From contig JAEYAU010000184.1 of assembly GCA_023404705.1 (NCBI GenBank), positions 1-64,000 of the forward strand: 64,000 nucleotides of DNA, written 5' to 3'. The notes under the pieces were generated by a model that was given only the letters and a program-made list of their open reading frames with translations, searched no databases and was not told where the DNA came from. Shown here piece after piece: positions 25,530 to 35,790 of the stretch (positions within the stretch are counted from its first letter, which is position 1; the number at the start of each line of letters is the position of its first letter). Source of the stretch: Pseudomonadota bacterium (GTDB lineage Bacteria; Pseudomonadota; Alphaproteobacteria; Rhizobiales; Xanthobacteraceae). A program made the position numbers and the translations under genes.

Positions 25530-25973
25530 ATGGCGCGCCCCAAGACCCTCGACCTCGCCGACTATCTGCCCTACCTGATCAACCGTGTCGGCGCCGCGCT
25601 GGTCGCGCGCTTCTCGGCGGAAGCGCTGGACGCGCACGGGCTCAGCATCGCGACTTGGCGCGTACTGGTCACGCTCTCGCAAATGGGGCCGCTGCGGCAG
25701 ATCGATCTCGCGGCGCACACCAGCATCGACGTCTCGACGCTCTCGCGCCTGGTCACGCGCCTCGTGCAACAGGGCTTGGTCACGCGCGCACGCTCGGCCA
25801 ACAGCAATCGCGAGGTCACGGTGCAGGTCACCGCCAAGGCCGAGAAGCTGATCGCCGAGCTGATCCCGATCGCGCACCGCCTGGAGCGCACCGCCATGGC
25901 GGGCCTCTCGGCCAGCGAGCTGCGGCAAGTGAAGGACTCTCTGCGGAAGATCTACGGCAATCTCACGCGCTGA
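25530..25973 (+). CDS. MarR-family transcriptional regulator
   Basis: 147 residues with a winged-helix: LSIATWRVLVTLSQMGPLRQIDLA, the recognition helix IDVSTLSRLVTRLVQQGLV and the wing RARSANSNREVTVQVT. The ATG at 25530 gives the usual N-terminus; GTG 25494 would add 12 residues. It is divergent from the flavin reductase/LLM pair and likely represses it until a small ligand binds. Confidence 0.9.
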   Translation: MARPKTLDLADYLPYLINRVGAALVARFSAEALDAHGLSIATWRVLVTLSQMGPLRQIDLAAHTSIDVSTLSRLVTRLVQQGLVTRARSANSNREVTVQVTAKAEKLIAELIPIAHRLERTAMAGLSASELRQVKDSLRKIYGNLTR

Positions 25974-26136
25974 TCGGCCAAGGCCCGGAACCGACACGGG
26001 TTTCCGAGGAAAACCGCCGCTTCGAAAAAATCTTGCGCCACCTGTCGGCACGGCTCCCCCGCCCACGTCTTCCAGGCGAAGGGCCGCGGTCCCGCCGCGG
26101 CCCCTGTCACCGTCTGTCAGTAAGGGGAGAGAGACA

Positions 26137-26586
26137 ATGGAAGCCGCGACACTGAGCCGGACCACCGCCGAGGGCGAGATCCGCGCCCTCATCGATCGCT
26201 GGGCGGCCGCGGCCAAGGCCCAGGAGCTCGAGACCGTGATGGCCTGCTACACGCCGGATGTCCTGGCGTTCGACGCCATCGGCGCCCTCCAATTCAAGGG
26301 CCGCGAGGCCTACCGCAAGCATTGGGAGACCTGCTTCTCCTACATGCCGAGCGGCGGCGAGATGATCTTCGACATCAGCGAGCTCGCAATCACCACGAGC
26401 CAGGACCTCGCCTATTTCCACTACATCGCCCGCTGCGGCGGCAGCTGCAACGGCGAGGAAAAGATCGGCTGGATGCGCGTCACCGGCGTCTGCCGCAAGA
26501 GCAGCGGCCAGTGGCGCATCGTGCACGAGCACTTCTCCTCGCCGTTCGATCCGATGAGCGGCCAGGTGATCAATACCGGCCCGTGA
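26137..26586 (+). CDS. NTF2-like (SnoaL/DUF4440-type) protein
   Basis: 149 residues. The helix EGEIRALIDRWAAAAKAQEL, the segment VMACYTPDVLAFDAIG and the C-terminal strands WRIVHEHFSSPFDP are typical of the YybH-like branch of the NTF2 fold. Such proteins may be enzymes or binding proteins; no activity can be assigned. A good AGGGGAGAGAG ribosome site precedes the start. The VOC-family gene follows by 45 bases on the same strand. Confidence 0.8.
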   Translation: MEAATLSRTTAEGEIRALIDRWAAAAKAQELETVMACYTPDVLAFDAIGALQFKGREAYRKHWETCFSYMPSGGEMIFDISELAITTSQDLAYFHYIARCGGSCNGEEKIGWMRVTGVCRKSSGQWRIVHEHFSSPFDPMSGQVINTGP

Positions 26587-26631
26587 CATCGCGACAGGTC
26601 ACACAGACACGTCAGACATCAGGAGAGATCC

Positions 26632-27084
26632 ATGCGCGCGAATGCCTACCTCAACTTCAACGGCCAGTGCGAAACCGCCATGCGCTTCTACGAGACGCTT
26701 CTCGGCGGCGAAATGCAGGCGATCTTCCCGTATCGCGGAACGCCGGCCGAGGAGTTCGTCCCGGCCGAATTCCGCGACAGCATCATGCATGCCTGCCTCA
26801 AGTTCGGTGACCAGTTCCTGATGGCCTCCGATTCCTATGGCGAGCACTACCAGCCCATGCAGGGCATGTCGGTCACGCTCAACATCGACGATCCGGCGGA
26901 GGCCGATCGCGTATTCGCGGCGCTCGCCGAGAACGGCAACGTGCGCATGCCGATCGGCGAGACCTTCTGGGCGCTGCGCTTCGGCGATGTCACCGACCGG
27001 TTCGGCACGCCGTGGCTGATCAATTGCGCGCGTCCGGGTTTCCGGCCCGGTGAGATGCCCGAGCCGCGGCGCAACGTCGCCTGA
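26632..27084 (+). CDS. PhnB-like VOC-family protein
   Basis: 150 residues with the PhnB subgroup pattern of the glyoxalase/bleomycin-resistance fold: NAYLNFNGQCETAMRFYETL, GGEMQAIFPYRG, and WALRFGDVTDRFGTPWLIN. AGGAGAG is placed correctly before the ATG. These proteins are widespread and mostly of unknown substrate. Probably co-transcribed with the NTF2-like gene. Confidence 0.88.
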   Translation: MRANAYLNFNGQCETAMRFYETLLGGEMQAIFPYRGTPAEEFVPAEFRDSIMHACLKFGDQFLMASDSYGEHYQPMQGMSVTLNIDDPAEADRVFAALAENGNVRMPIGETFWALRFGDVTDRFGTPWLINCARPGFRPGEMPEPRRNVA

Positions 27085-27201
27085 TCAATTGCTTCCGACC
27101 GAGCCGGGGCGGACGTAGCGGTAACGGCCGCCGCCCCGCGCGCAGCTCGCGCGCAACCCTTTCGCCGTCCAGGCGTTGGGAGTTATCGCGCGAGTTTGCC
27201 C

Positions 27202-29385
<2,184 letters not shown>

Positions 29386-29411
29386 CGGCGGGCGCGACAG
29401 GCGCCGCGAGT

Positions 29412-30320
29412 CTAGCGAGACAGGAAGCCGATGATCATGTCCGCCACGCGCTCCGGCTGCTCGTGATGCAGCCAGTGGCTCGCGTCATCGAGCCACGCGA
29501 TGCGTGCGTTGTCACACTGCGCGATACTTGCAATCGCGAGGCCCGGCTGAAGAAACGCATCCCTGCGGCCCCAAATCACGAAGCTTGGCACGCGCGTGCG
29601 CGATGTCTCCGGCCGATCGCGCCGGCGCATGGCGCGATACCAGTTCAGCATCGCGGTGAGCGCGCCGGGCCGGCGCCACGCTTCGCGGTAGCGCGCGAGG
29701 TCCGATGCGCTGAAGGCGCCGGGCGCGCCGGTCGTCGTCATGGCGCGCGTGAGCGTCCGGAAGTCGCGACTACGAAGCAGCATTTCCGGCAGCCAGGGCA
29801 CCTGGAACATCCCCACATAGGTGCTGCGCAGCCATTGTCCCGGATGGCGCAGCGCGTAGCCGAGCGCAATCCCGGGATGCGGCGCATTGAGCACCACGAG
29901 CCGCTCGACGCGATCCGGGTGTTCTGACGCGACCTGCCAAGCGACGACGCCGCCCCAGTCGTGGCCCACGAGATGAAAGCGCTCGGCTCCGAGCGCATCC
30001 GCGAGGCCGATCACGTCCGCCGCCAGCACGCCGAGCGCATATGAGGCCGTGCCCGCCGGCTTGCCGCTCAGATTATAACCGCGCTGATCCGGCACCACGA
30101 CGTGGAAGCCGGCGCGCGCAAGCGGCGCGATCTGGTGGCGCCAGCCCCACCAGAACTCGGGGAAACCGTGCAGGAGGATCAGTGTCGGTCCCGTCGCCGG
30201 CCCCGCTTCGACAACGTGGAGCGTGACGCCAGGCAGCGGGACCGTGCGGCACGTGACCAGGCGCGGCAGCGCATCATCGTGCAGCGACTTGGTCAGCGCC
30301 TGTTGCGGCTTCGATCTCAT
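29412..30320 (-). CDS. Alpha/beta hydrolase, epoxide-hydrolase-like
   Basis: 302 residues. The HGFPEFWWGWRHQ oxyanion segment and the nucleophile elbow GHDWGG (aspartate nucleophile) are those of the epoxide hydrolase / haloalkane dehalogenase group, and a C-terminal DDASHWLHHEQP supplies the catalytic histidine. The protein is cytoplasmic by lack of a signal. Its ATG overlaps the stop of the truncated SGNH gene upstream (ATGA). Substrate unknown. Confidence 0.88.
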   Translation of the reverse strand: MRSKPQQALTKSLHDDALPRLVTCRTVPLPGVTLHVVEAGPATGPTLILLHGFPEFWWGWRHQIAPLARAGFHVVVPDQRGYNLSGKPAGTASYALGVLAADVIGLADALGAERFHLVGHDWGGVVAWQVASEHPDRVERLVVLNAPHPGIALGYALRHPGQWLRSTYVGMFQVPWLPEMLLRSRDFRTLTRAMTTTGAPGAFSASDLARYREAWRRPGALTAMLNWYRAMRRRDRPETSRTRVPSFVIWGRRDAFLQPGLAIASIAQCDNARIAWLDDASHWLHHEQPERVADMIIGFLSR

Positions 30321-30553
30321 CGCGCGAACACCTCGGTCCGTTGCCGCTTGAAATCGTCGAGATGCGTGGCATCGCCCGGCATCCGCTGCAGCTGGCGCGA
30401 CACGCCCGAGGCGGTTGCGCCATCCGTGGCGCAGAGTGTGGCCTTCGAGCCCGTCGGCAGCGCGTGACGCAACTGCCGCACCACGTCGGGACCACCCGCC
30501 ACATAGGCCTCGTTGTCGAAGACCGAGTCACCGAGGAGAACCACGTGCGCCAT
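30317..30553 (-). pseudogene. Truncated SGNH/GDSL hydrolase remnant
   Basis: 78 residues corresponding to the start of an SGNH hydrolase: MAHVVLLGDSVFDNEAYVAG carries block I with its nucleophile serine, followed by GGPDVVRQLRHALPTGS. The blocks with GxND and DxxH, which complete the active site, are missing; the reading frame passes from GDATHL into an unrelated DDFKRQRTEVFAR tail and stops. The other frames after the break show no continuation, so this looks like a deletion rather than a frameshift. The fragment still overlaps the next gene in an operon-like way. Confidence 0.7.
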
Positions 30554-30654
30554 GAGCGGAGCCGATCGGATGCTCGCGCGCAAGTCACGCGAGTATCCGT
30601 CAACCCACCGCTGGTCACGGGGTTCCGGCGCGATCCTGGATGGACGCTGTGCGA

Positions 30655-32868
30655 TCAGGCGATCGTCAGCACACGCAGATCACCCTGGCGCGATAGCACA
30701 TTCACCGCGACTTCCCGGCCGACGCGGTGGAGCTCGACATCCAGCATGCCGCCGCCGACCGCGATCCGGCGCAGCACGACCTTGTCGAGGAACTCGGGCA
30801 AAGCGGGCTGGCGGAAGATGACGTGGCGCTGCAGCGCGTCGAAGCTCAGGCCGAGGCACGACTGCACGAGCGAGAGCGGCGCGGCCGCCGCCCAGGCCTG
30901 CGGCGCGCAGGCGACCGGATAGAAGGTGGGCCCGCGGCTGCGTTGGCGCGGAAAACCGCAGAAGAGCTCAGGCAGCCGCCGCAAATCGATATAGGTCGAC
31001 GCCGCGAACTGCCCGCCGAACACACGCGCGGCCTGACGGCGAAAGCCGTAGCGCGCGAAGCCGGCCGCGATCATCGCATTGTCGTGCGGCCAGACCGAGC
31101 CGTTGTGATAGCTCATCGGATTGTAGCGCGCTTCCGTTGCCGCAATGGTGCGCACGCCCCAGCCCGAGAACGAGGAGCTCTCCATCAGCGTCTCGACCAC
31201 CGCGGCGGCGCGCTCCGGATAGGCGATGCCGGTGAACAGCGCATGCCCGGCATTGGACGAGCGCACGCGACACGGCTTCTTGTCGCCGTCGAGCGCCAGC
31301 ACATAGGTGCCGAGCTCTTCGTCGAAGAACACCTCGTCGAAACGGCGGCGCAAGGTCTCGGCGCGCGCTTCGAGCTTCGTGGCGCGATCGGCGTCACCGA
31401 GCGCGCGGGAGATATCGGCAGCGGCCCGCCAGGCGCCGTAGACATAGGCCTGCACCTCGGCAAGCGCGATCGGCCCGCGCGCGAGCGTGCCGTCCGCGTG
31501 GAAGACCGAGTCCTGGCTGTCCTTCCAGCCCTGATTGATGAGGCCTTCGGCGGTGCGCCGGCCGTATTCCACGAAACCGTCGCCGTCGCGGTCACCATCC
31601 TGGTCGATCCAGGCGAGCGCCGCCTCGAGGCTCGGCCAGAGGTCCCGTACGCTGTCGACGTCGCCGGTCCGCTCCAGATAGGCGCCGGCCAGCATCACGA
31701 AAAGCGGCGTCGAATCGATGCTGCCGTAGTAGCGGCGGAACGGCACCTCCCCGAGCTCGGCCATCTCGCCCTGGCGGATCTCGTGCAGGATCTTGCCGGG
31801 CTCGGCATCCGCCACCGGGTCCATCACCTGCGCCTGATTGGCCGCAAGATGACGCAGCACGCCGCGTGCGATGCTGGGATCGAGCCACAGCGTTTCGAGC
31901 GCGGTGATGAGCGCATCGCGGCCGAACACCGTGCTGAACCATGGAATGCCGGCATAGGGGTACGGCCCTTCCGGCGTATCGGTCATCAGCATGTAGAGAT
32001 CCGAGACGCTGCGCCGCACGGCTTCGTTGAAGATCTCGTTCGACGTCGCGATCGAGGCGGCCCGAGAGGACGAGATGCGCAGGGCGCGCCGCGAATCGCG
32101 CAGCGCGACGAAGAAGTTGCGCAGCGGCGCGCGTGCGACGCTGGAATCGCAACGCACCTCGATGAAGAGCAGCCGCGTCTCACGCGGGCCGAGGTCGATC
32201 TCGAATACGGCGCGGTCGGCCGTGAGCCGCGTCGGCGCCGGATCGAAGCGCAGCACGGTCTCGCGCCGCTTGTCGTCGAGACCCGTATAGGCGAGCGCCA
32301 CGCAGTCCTTGGCGATCTCGGCGCGATGATGCGTGCCGCGCCGCGCGCGCTGCGTGCCGCGCACCTCGAAAATGTCGGCAAAGTCCGCCGCGAAGGCGAT
32401 CTCGACGCGCACACGGCGGCGGCGCTCGTCGAAGTTCTTCACCGCCAGCCGCTCGAAGCAGGCGGCATTCCAGAGGAAACGCGAACGCCGCAGGTGGATG
32501 AGATCGTGCTCGAGCGCGAGCTTTCCGTGATCGTCGTAGAGATCCGGATTGGTGAGGTCGCACGTGAGCGCCGCATTGTCGTCGCGCAACGTCGAGCTCA
32601 GCAGCAGCGGGCGCGCCTTGCCGATCGTGAGATAGAGATGCGAGAGATGACGGGTGTCGCGGTGATAGAGGCCCTCGGGACTGCCCGGCCCGGCGAGCGC
32701 ATCGCCGTTGTGGTCGAACACCGCGAATGTGTCGCCGTGTTTGAGCGTGCGCGGCCGCCGCTCCTGCAGCGAGGCCGCGGCCGGGATGAAGAACTGAGCC
32801 ACTTGCGACGCACCCGCCCCGACGGGGGCGGGCGCATGCACGACGTCTTCCGCGCTGATCGTGTCCAT
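30655..32868 (-). CDS. Amylo-alpha-1,6-glucosidase-type glycogen debranching enzyme
   Basis: 737 residues. The N-terminal half matches the GDE_N_bis domain (KHGDTFAVFDHNGDALAG, GLYHRDTRHLSHL), and the C-terminal half is an (alpha/alpha)6 barrel with GIPWFSTVFGRDALITALE, WKDSQDSVFHADG and YHNGSVWPHDNAMIAAGF. The latter is shared with bacterial amylo-alpha-1,6-glucosidases (GH15/GH133-like). The ATG at 32868 has GGAGAC upstream and is 13 bases after the GT4 stop, so both are in one operon. Confidence 0.87.
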   Translation of the reverse strand: MDTISAEDVVHAPAPVGAGASQVAQFFIPAAASLQERRPRTLKHGDTFAVFDHNGDALAGPGSPEGLYHRDTRHLSHLYLTIGKARPLLLSSTLRDDNAALTCDLTNPDLYDDHGKLALEHDLIHLRRSRFLWNAACFERLAVKNFDERRRRVRVEIAFAADFADIFEVRGTQRARRGTHHRAEIAKDCVALAYTGLDDKRRETVLRFDPAPTRLTADRAVFEIDLGPRETRLLFIEVRCDSSVARAPLRNFFVALRDSRRALRISSSRAASIATSNEIFNEAVRRSVSDLYMLMTDTPEGPYPYAGIPWFSTVFGRDALITALETLWLDPSIARGVLRHLAANQAQVMDPVADAEPGKILHEIRQGEMAELGEVPFRRYYGSIDSTPLFVMLAGAYLERTGDVDSVRDLWPSLEAALAWIDQDGDRDGDGFVEYGRRTAEGLINQGWKDSQDSVFHADGTLARGPIALAEVQAYVYGAWRAAADISRALGDADRATKLEARAETLRRRFDEVFFDEELGTYVLALDGDKKPCRVRSSNAGHALFTGIAYPERAAAVVETLMESSSFSGWGVRTIAATEARYNPMSYHNGSVWPHDNAMIAAGFARYGFRRQAARVFGGQFAASTYIDLRRLPELFCGFPRQRSRGPTFYPVACAPQAWAAAAPLSLVQSCLGLSFDALQRHVIFRQPALPEFLDKVVLRRIAVGGGMLDVELHRVGREVAVNVLSRQGDLRVLTIA

Positions 32869-32881
32869 GAGCGTCTCCGGC

Positions 32882-33976
32882 TCAGACGACGACTTGCAAG
32901 CCGACCTCTTCGCCCGCGACACGCCGCAGATGAGCCGCTTCGGTGCGAACGCCGGCCAGTTGGCGATAGATCGCCAGGTAGTCTTCGGCCATGCGCTCGA
33001 CCGTGAAGCGGTCTTCGAAGCGGGCGCGGACGGCGGCGCGATCAAATGCTGCGATTTGGCCGACCGCGTCAACCGCCTTGTCGACATTGTCGACGATCAC
33101 ACCGGTGACGCCTTCATCGAGGATCTCCGGGACGGAACCGCAGCGGAACGCAATCACGGGCGTGCCGCAGGCCATGGCCTCGATCACCACGAGACCGAAG
33201 GGTTCCGGCCAATCGATCGGGAACAGGAGCGCCGTGGCATTGCCGAGGAACCCGGCCTTCTCGCTCTCGCCGATCTCGCCGACGAATTCCACGTTGGGAT
33301 GTGTTGCGATCATGGGCGCGATCACCTCGTCCCAATAATCCTGGTCCGCCTTGTCGACCTTGGCTGCCATCTTGAGCGGCATGCCAGCACGCGTCGCAAT
33401 CTCGATGGCGCGGTCGGGGCGCTTTTCGGGCGAGATGCGACCGAGGAAGGCGAGATAGCCGCCGCGCGGGCGCGCCGTGAAGGGCAGCAGATCGCGCGGC
33501 AGACCGTGATGCACGTTGCCGATCCAGTTGACCGGCGGCATGGGACGGCGTTGGTGCTGCGAAATGGAGACGACCGGAACCTCCGCGAAGTTCGCATAAA
33601 AGGGAATGAGATCCGGCAGGTCCAGGCGGCCGTGCAACGTAGTGACCGTGCGGTCCGCGAAGTCGCGGATGAGCGGAAAGTGCAGCAGGTCGATATGGAA
33701 GTGCAGCACATCGAACTCGAGGGCGCGCGCACGGACCTCCTCGAGCATCAGAATGTGATAGGGCAGCGGCTCGCGCACGGCAGGGTTCAAGCGCAGCGCC
33801 ATGTCGGAGCAGCGCACGAGCTTGGCCGCCGTCACCGAGTCGCCGCTCGCAAACAGCGTGACGTCATGGCCGCAGCGGACGAGCTCTTCCGTGAGATAGG
33901 AGACGATCCGTTCGGTTCCCCCGTACAGCCGAGGCGGCACGCTCTCGGCGAGAGGCGCAATTTGCGCGATCCTCAT
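32882..33976 (-). CDS. Glycosyltransferase family 4 protein
   Basis: 364 residues, GT-B fold. The N-terminal PLAESVPPRLYGGTERIVSYL and the EPFGLVVIEAMACGTPVIA segment with its EX7E motif mark GT4. It would transfer a sugar from a nucleotide donor; the acceptor is unknown. The neighbouring debranching enzyme suggests an alpha-glucan or a related storage or osmolyte glycan. The 165-base gap before it carries a small hairpin (34121-34135) just after the metallo-beta-lactamase gene. Confidence 0.88.
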   Translation of the reverse strand: MRIAQIAPLAESVPPRLYGGTERIVSYLTEELVRCGHDVTLFASGDSVTAAKLVRCSDMALRLNPAVREPLPYHILMLEEVRARALEFDVLHFHIDLLHFPLIRDFADRTVTTLHGRLDLPDLIPFYANFAEVPVVSISQHQRRPMPPVNWIGNVHHGLPRDLLPFTARPRGGYLAFLGRISPEKRPDRAIEIATRAGMPLKMAAKVDKADQDYWDEVIAPMIATHPNVEFVGEIGESEKAGFLGNATALLFPIDWPEPFGLVVIEAMACGTPVIAFRCGSVPEILDEGVTGVIVDNVDKAVDAVGQIAAFDRAAVRARFEDRFTVERMAEDYLAIYRQLAGVRTEAAHLRRVAGEEVGLQVVV

Positions 33977-34141
33977 CAGCACGACTCCCGGTGCACGCAA
34001 ACGGGCGTGCCTTGTTGCGAAGCAGATTGGAGGATGGAGCCGGCCCGTTGCCTGCGGCATGACGGGTCCGGTGTCGAACCATCCAATGGAAAAAGCGTTT
34101 GCGGCTGAGCTGGTTCCGCTGACGCGGCGTCAGGCGTTGGT

Positions 34142-35782
34142 TCAGTCCAGCGGCATCGACCACTCGTGGTAGAGCTCGGTCGTGCGCAGCCGGCGCGCGA
34201 AAGCGCGCGCCGCGTCCCGGTTCCGGTTCGGATCCTTGTCCATATCCGCCTCGGCGTTGAATTCCTTGTCGACGCGCACCACGCGATACTTGGCGCGCTC
34301 ATCGAGAGCCTTGAGAAGATTCGCCAGCGGCATCCGGTTCCAGTGCTTGCGCTTGGCCATCTCCTCGTCGACCGGGATGAAGGCAACGAGATCGTCGGCG
34401 CGCATGAGCTCGAGCCCCTTCTCGCGCAGGGTCGCGTTCTCGGAGCCGTGGTGGCCGACCTTGTAGAAGACGGTGCGGCGCAGGAGGTCCTGCGCGGTCA
34501 CGGTCGAGTTGTCGTCGAGCCGGAAGCTCACATCGCCCCAGCTCAGCCAGTTGCCGACCTGGGCGTCTGCGACGAACAGCAGCACCTTGCCGGTCGCGAC
34601 CAGCTCGATCGCCAGCACGAGGCTCGTATTGTTGGTTGCGCTGTCGAGCTGCAGCGCGAACTCGGCCGCGGCGCCGAGCCAGTCGCCGTCGATGCGGCGC
34701 CAGCCCTGATCCGGCACCGTCGCGTCCGGATACTGCCCGTAATAGTAGCGGTCGAAGAAATCCGACAGGGCGTCGCGCTCGGAGAGGTCGGAGCGGAGCG
34801 CCGGCTGCAGCGCGCGGCGGTAGGAGCGATCGAACGGATAATACTGGTCCGCCTCCTCCTGACGCGCGCGGTCGCTGGCATTGCCGGCAACGGCCATCAT
34901 GACCTGCCCCGCAGCGGCGAAGAACGACGCCGGCGCGCCGAGATCGGAGAGGTGATAGATCTCGGTCGCCGAGTCGGTCTTGCGCAGCAGCTTCTCGTCG
35001 TGCGGCGGTCCGAGCACGAAGAATCGCACGCCCGGCAGACCGGGCAGCGTGATGGGCTTCTCACCCGGCCGGCAGTAGCGCAGGTTGCCGGACAGGGTGC
35101 GCACGATATCCATCGCCTCACTGGTGCTCTTGGCCGGTTTCCTTTCCCCCTCGATGCCGAAAAAGCCCAGCACCTCGCCGACGCCGCTCACGATGCCGCG
35201 TGCCTCCGGCTGGATATTGCCGCTCATGGCGTCGACGAAGCCGGCGAGCTTGTTGACGCGCTCCTCGCGCTCGCGGCGCAGGCGTGCGGCGAGCTCGTCG
35301 CTCGGATCCTCTGTCCAGGCGAACCACACGGCGCCGACCGCGAGGCGATCGCAGCGCGGCTGATCGTGCGGCGCGAACAAGTCCTCCACCTGCACGAAGC
35401 CGGAGACGTGATCCCAATGCTGGTGGGTCACGACCAGGAGATCGACCTTGCCGCCGGTCTCGTCGATGATGTCGCGCACCACCTTGCGCATCGCGACTTC
35501 GGGATCCCGGGTGCCGATGATCACGCCGCAGTCGATCATGATCCGGAACGGCGTTCCGTCGTCCTTCGGGAGCGTGACGAGGAAGCAGTCGCCGAGACCC
35601 TGGCGATACATGCGCACACGCAGGTCGGGCGGCGCGGGCTGTGGTGCGCCCGGCGCCGGCCGTGGCGCTGCTGCGGGCGCGGGCTCCGGCGCAGCGGCAC
35701 GCGCCGGCGCGGATTTCGCCTTGCGCGCAGCCTTGGCGGACTTGCTCTTGGCGGCGGAGCGCTTGCGCGTTGGCTTGGCCAT
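34142..35782 (-). CDS. Metallo-beta-lactamase-fold protein with basic/proline-rich N-terminal tail
   Basis: 546 residues. The first ~52 residues are almost only K, A, P, R and S (histone-H1-like tail, start MAKPTRKRSAAKSKSAKAAR). Then DLRVRMYRQGLGDCFLVTL opens an MBL fold with the metal motif THQHWDH at about residues 119-125, an internal insertion of ~200 residues, and the later LFVADAQVGN and KVGHHGSENA segments that complete the site, as in ComEC-type MBL domains. There are no membrane helices, so it is not ComEC itself. GAGGA before the start overlaps the end of the S8/zinc peptidase gene eight bases upstream, so the two are probably translated together. It may be a nuclease, phosphodiesterase or hydrolase acting with the protease. 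Confidence 0.85.
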   Translation of the reverse strand: MAKPTRKRSAAKSKSAKAARKAKSAPARAAAPEPAPAAAPRPAPGAPQPAPPDLRVRMYRQGLGDCFLVTLPKDDGTPFRIMIDCGVIIGTRDPEVAMRKVVRDIIDETGGKVDLLVVTHQHWDHVSGFVQVEDLFAPHDQPRCDRLAVGAVWFAWTEDPSDELAARLRREREERVNKLAGFVDAMSGNIQPEARGIVSGVGEVLGFFGIEGERKPAKSTSEAMDIVRTLSGNLRYCRPGEKPITLPGLPGVRFFVLGPPHDEKLLRKTDSATEIYHLSDLGAPASFFAAAGQVMMAVAGNASDRARQEEADQYYPFDRSYRRALQPALRSDLSERDALSDFFDRYYYGQYPDATVPDQGWRRIDGDWLGAAAEFALQLDSATNNTSLVLAIELVATGKVLLFVADAQVGNWLSWGDVSFRLDDNSTVTAQDLLRRTVFYKVGHHGSENATLREKGLELMRADDLVAFIPVDEEMAKRKHWNRMPLANLLKALDERAKYRVVRVDKEFNAEADMDKDPNRNRDAARAFARRLRTTELYHEWSMPLD

Positions 35783-35790
35783 GGTCGTCC

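Noticed and set aside
30317..30553. A frameshift in a full-length SGNH hydrolase
   Set aside because: Reading the other two frames after GDATHL does not recover the missing blocks; the downstream DNA is the epoxide-hydrolase-like gene.
34142..35782. Calling the MBL-fold protein a ComEC/Rec2 competence protein
   Set aside because: The MBL part is ComEC-like, but there are no transmembrane segments and no competence domain, so DNA uptake is not supported.
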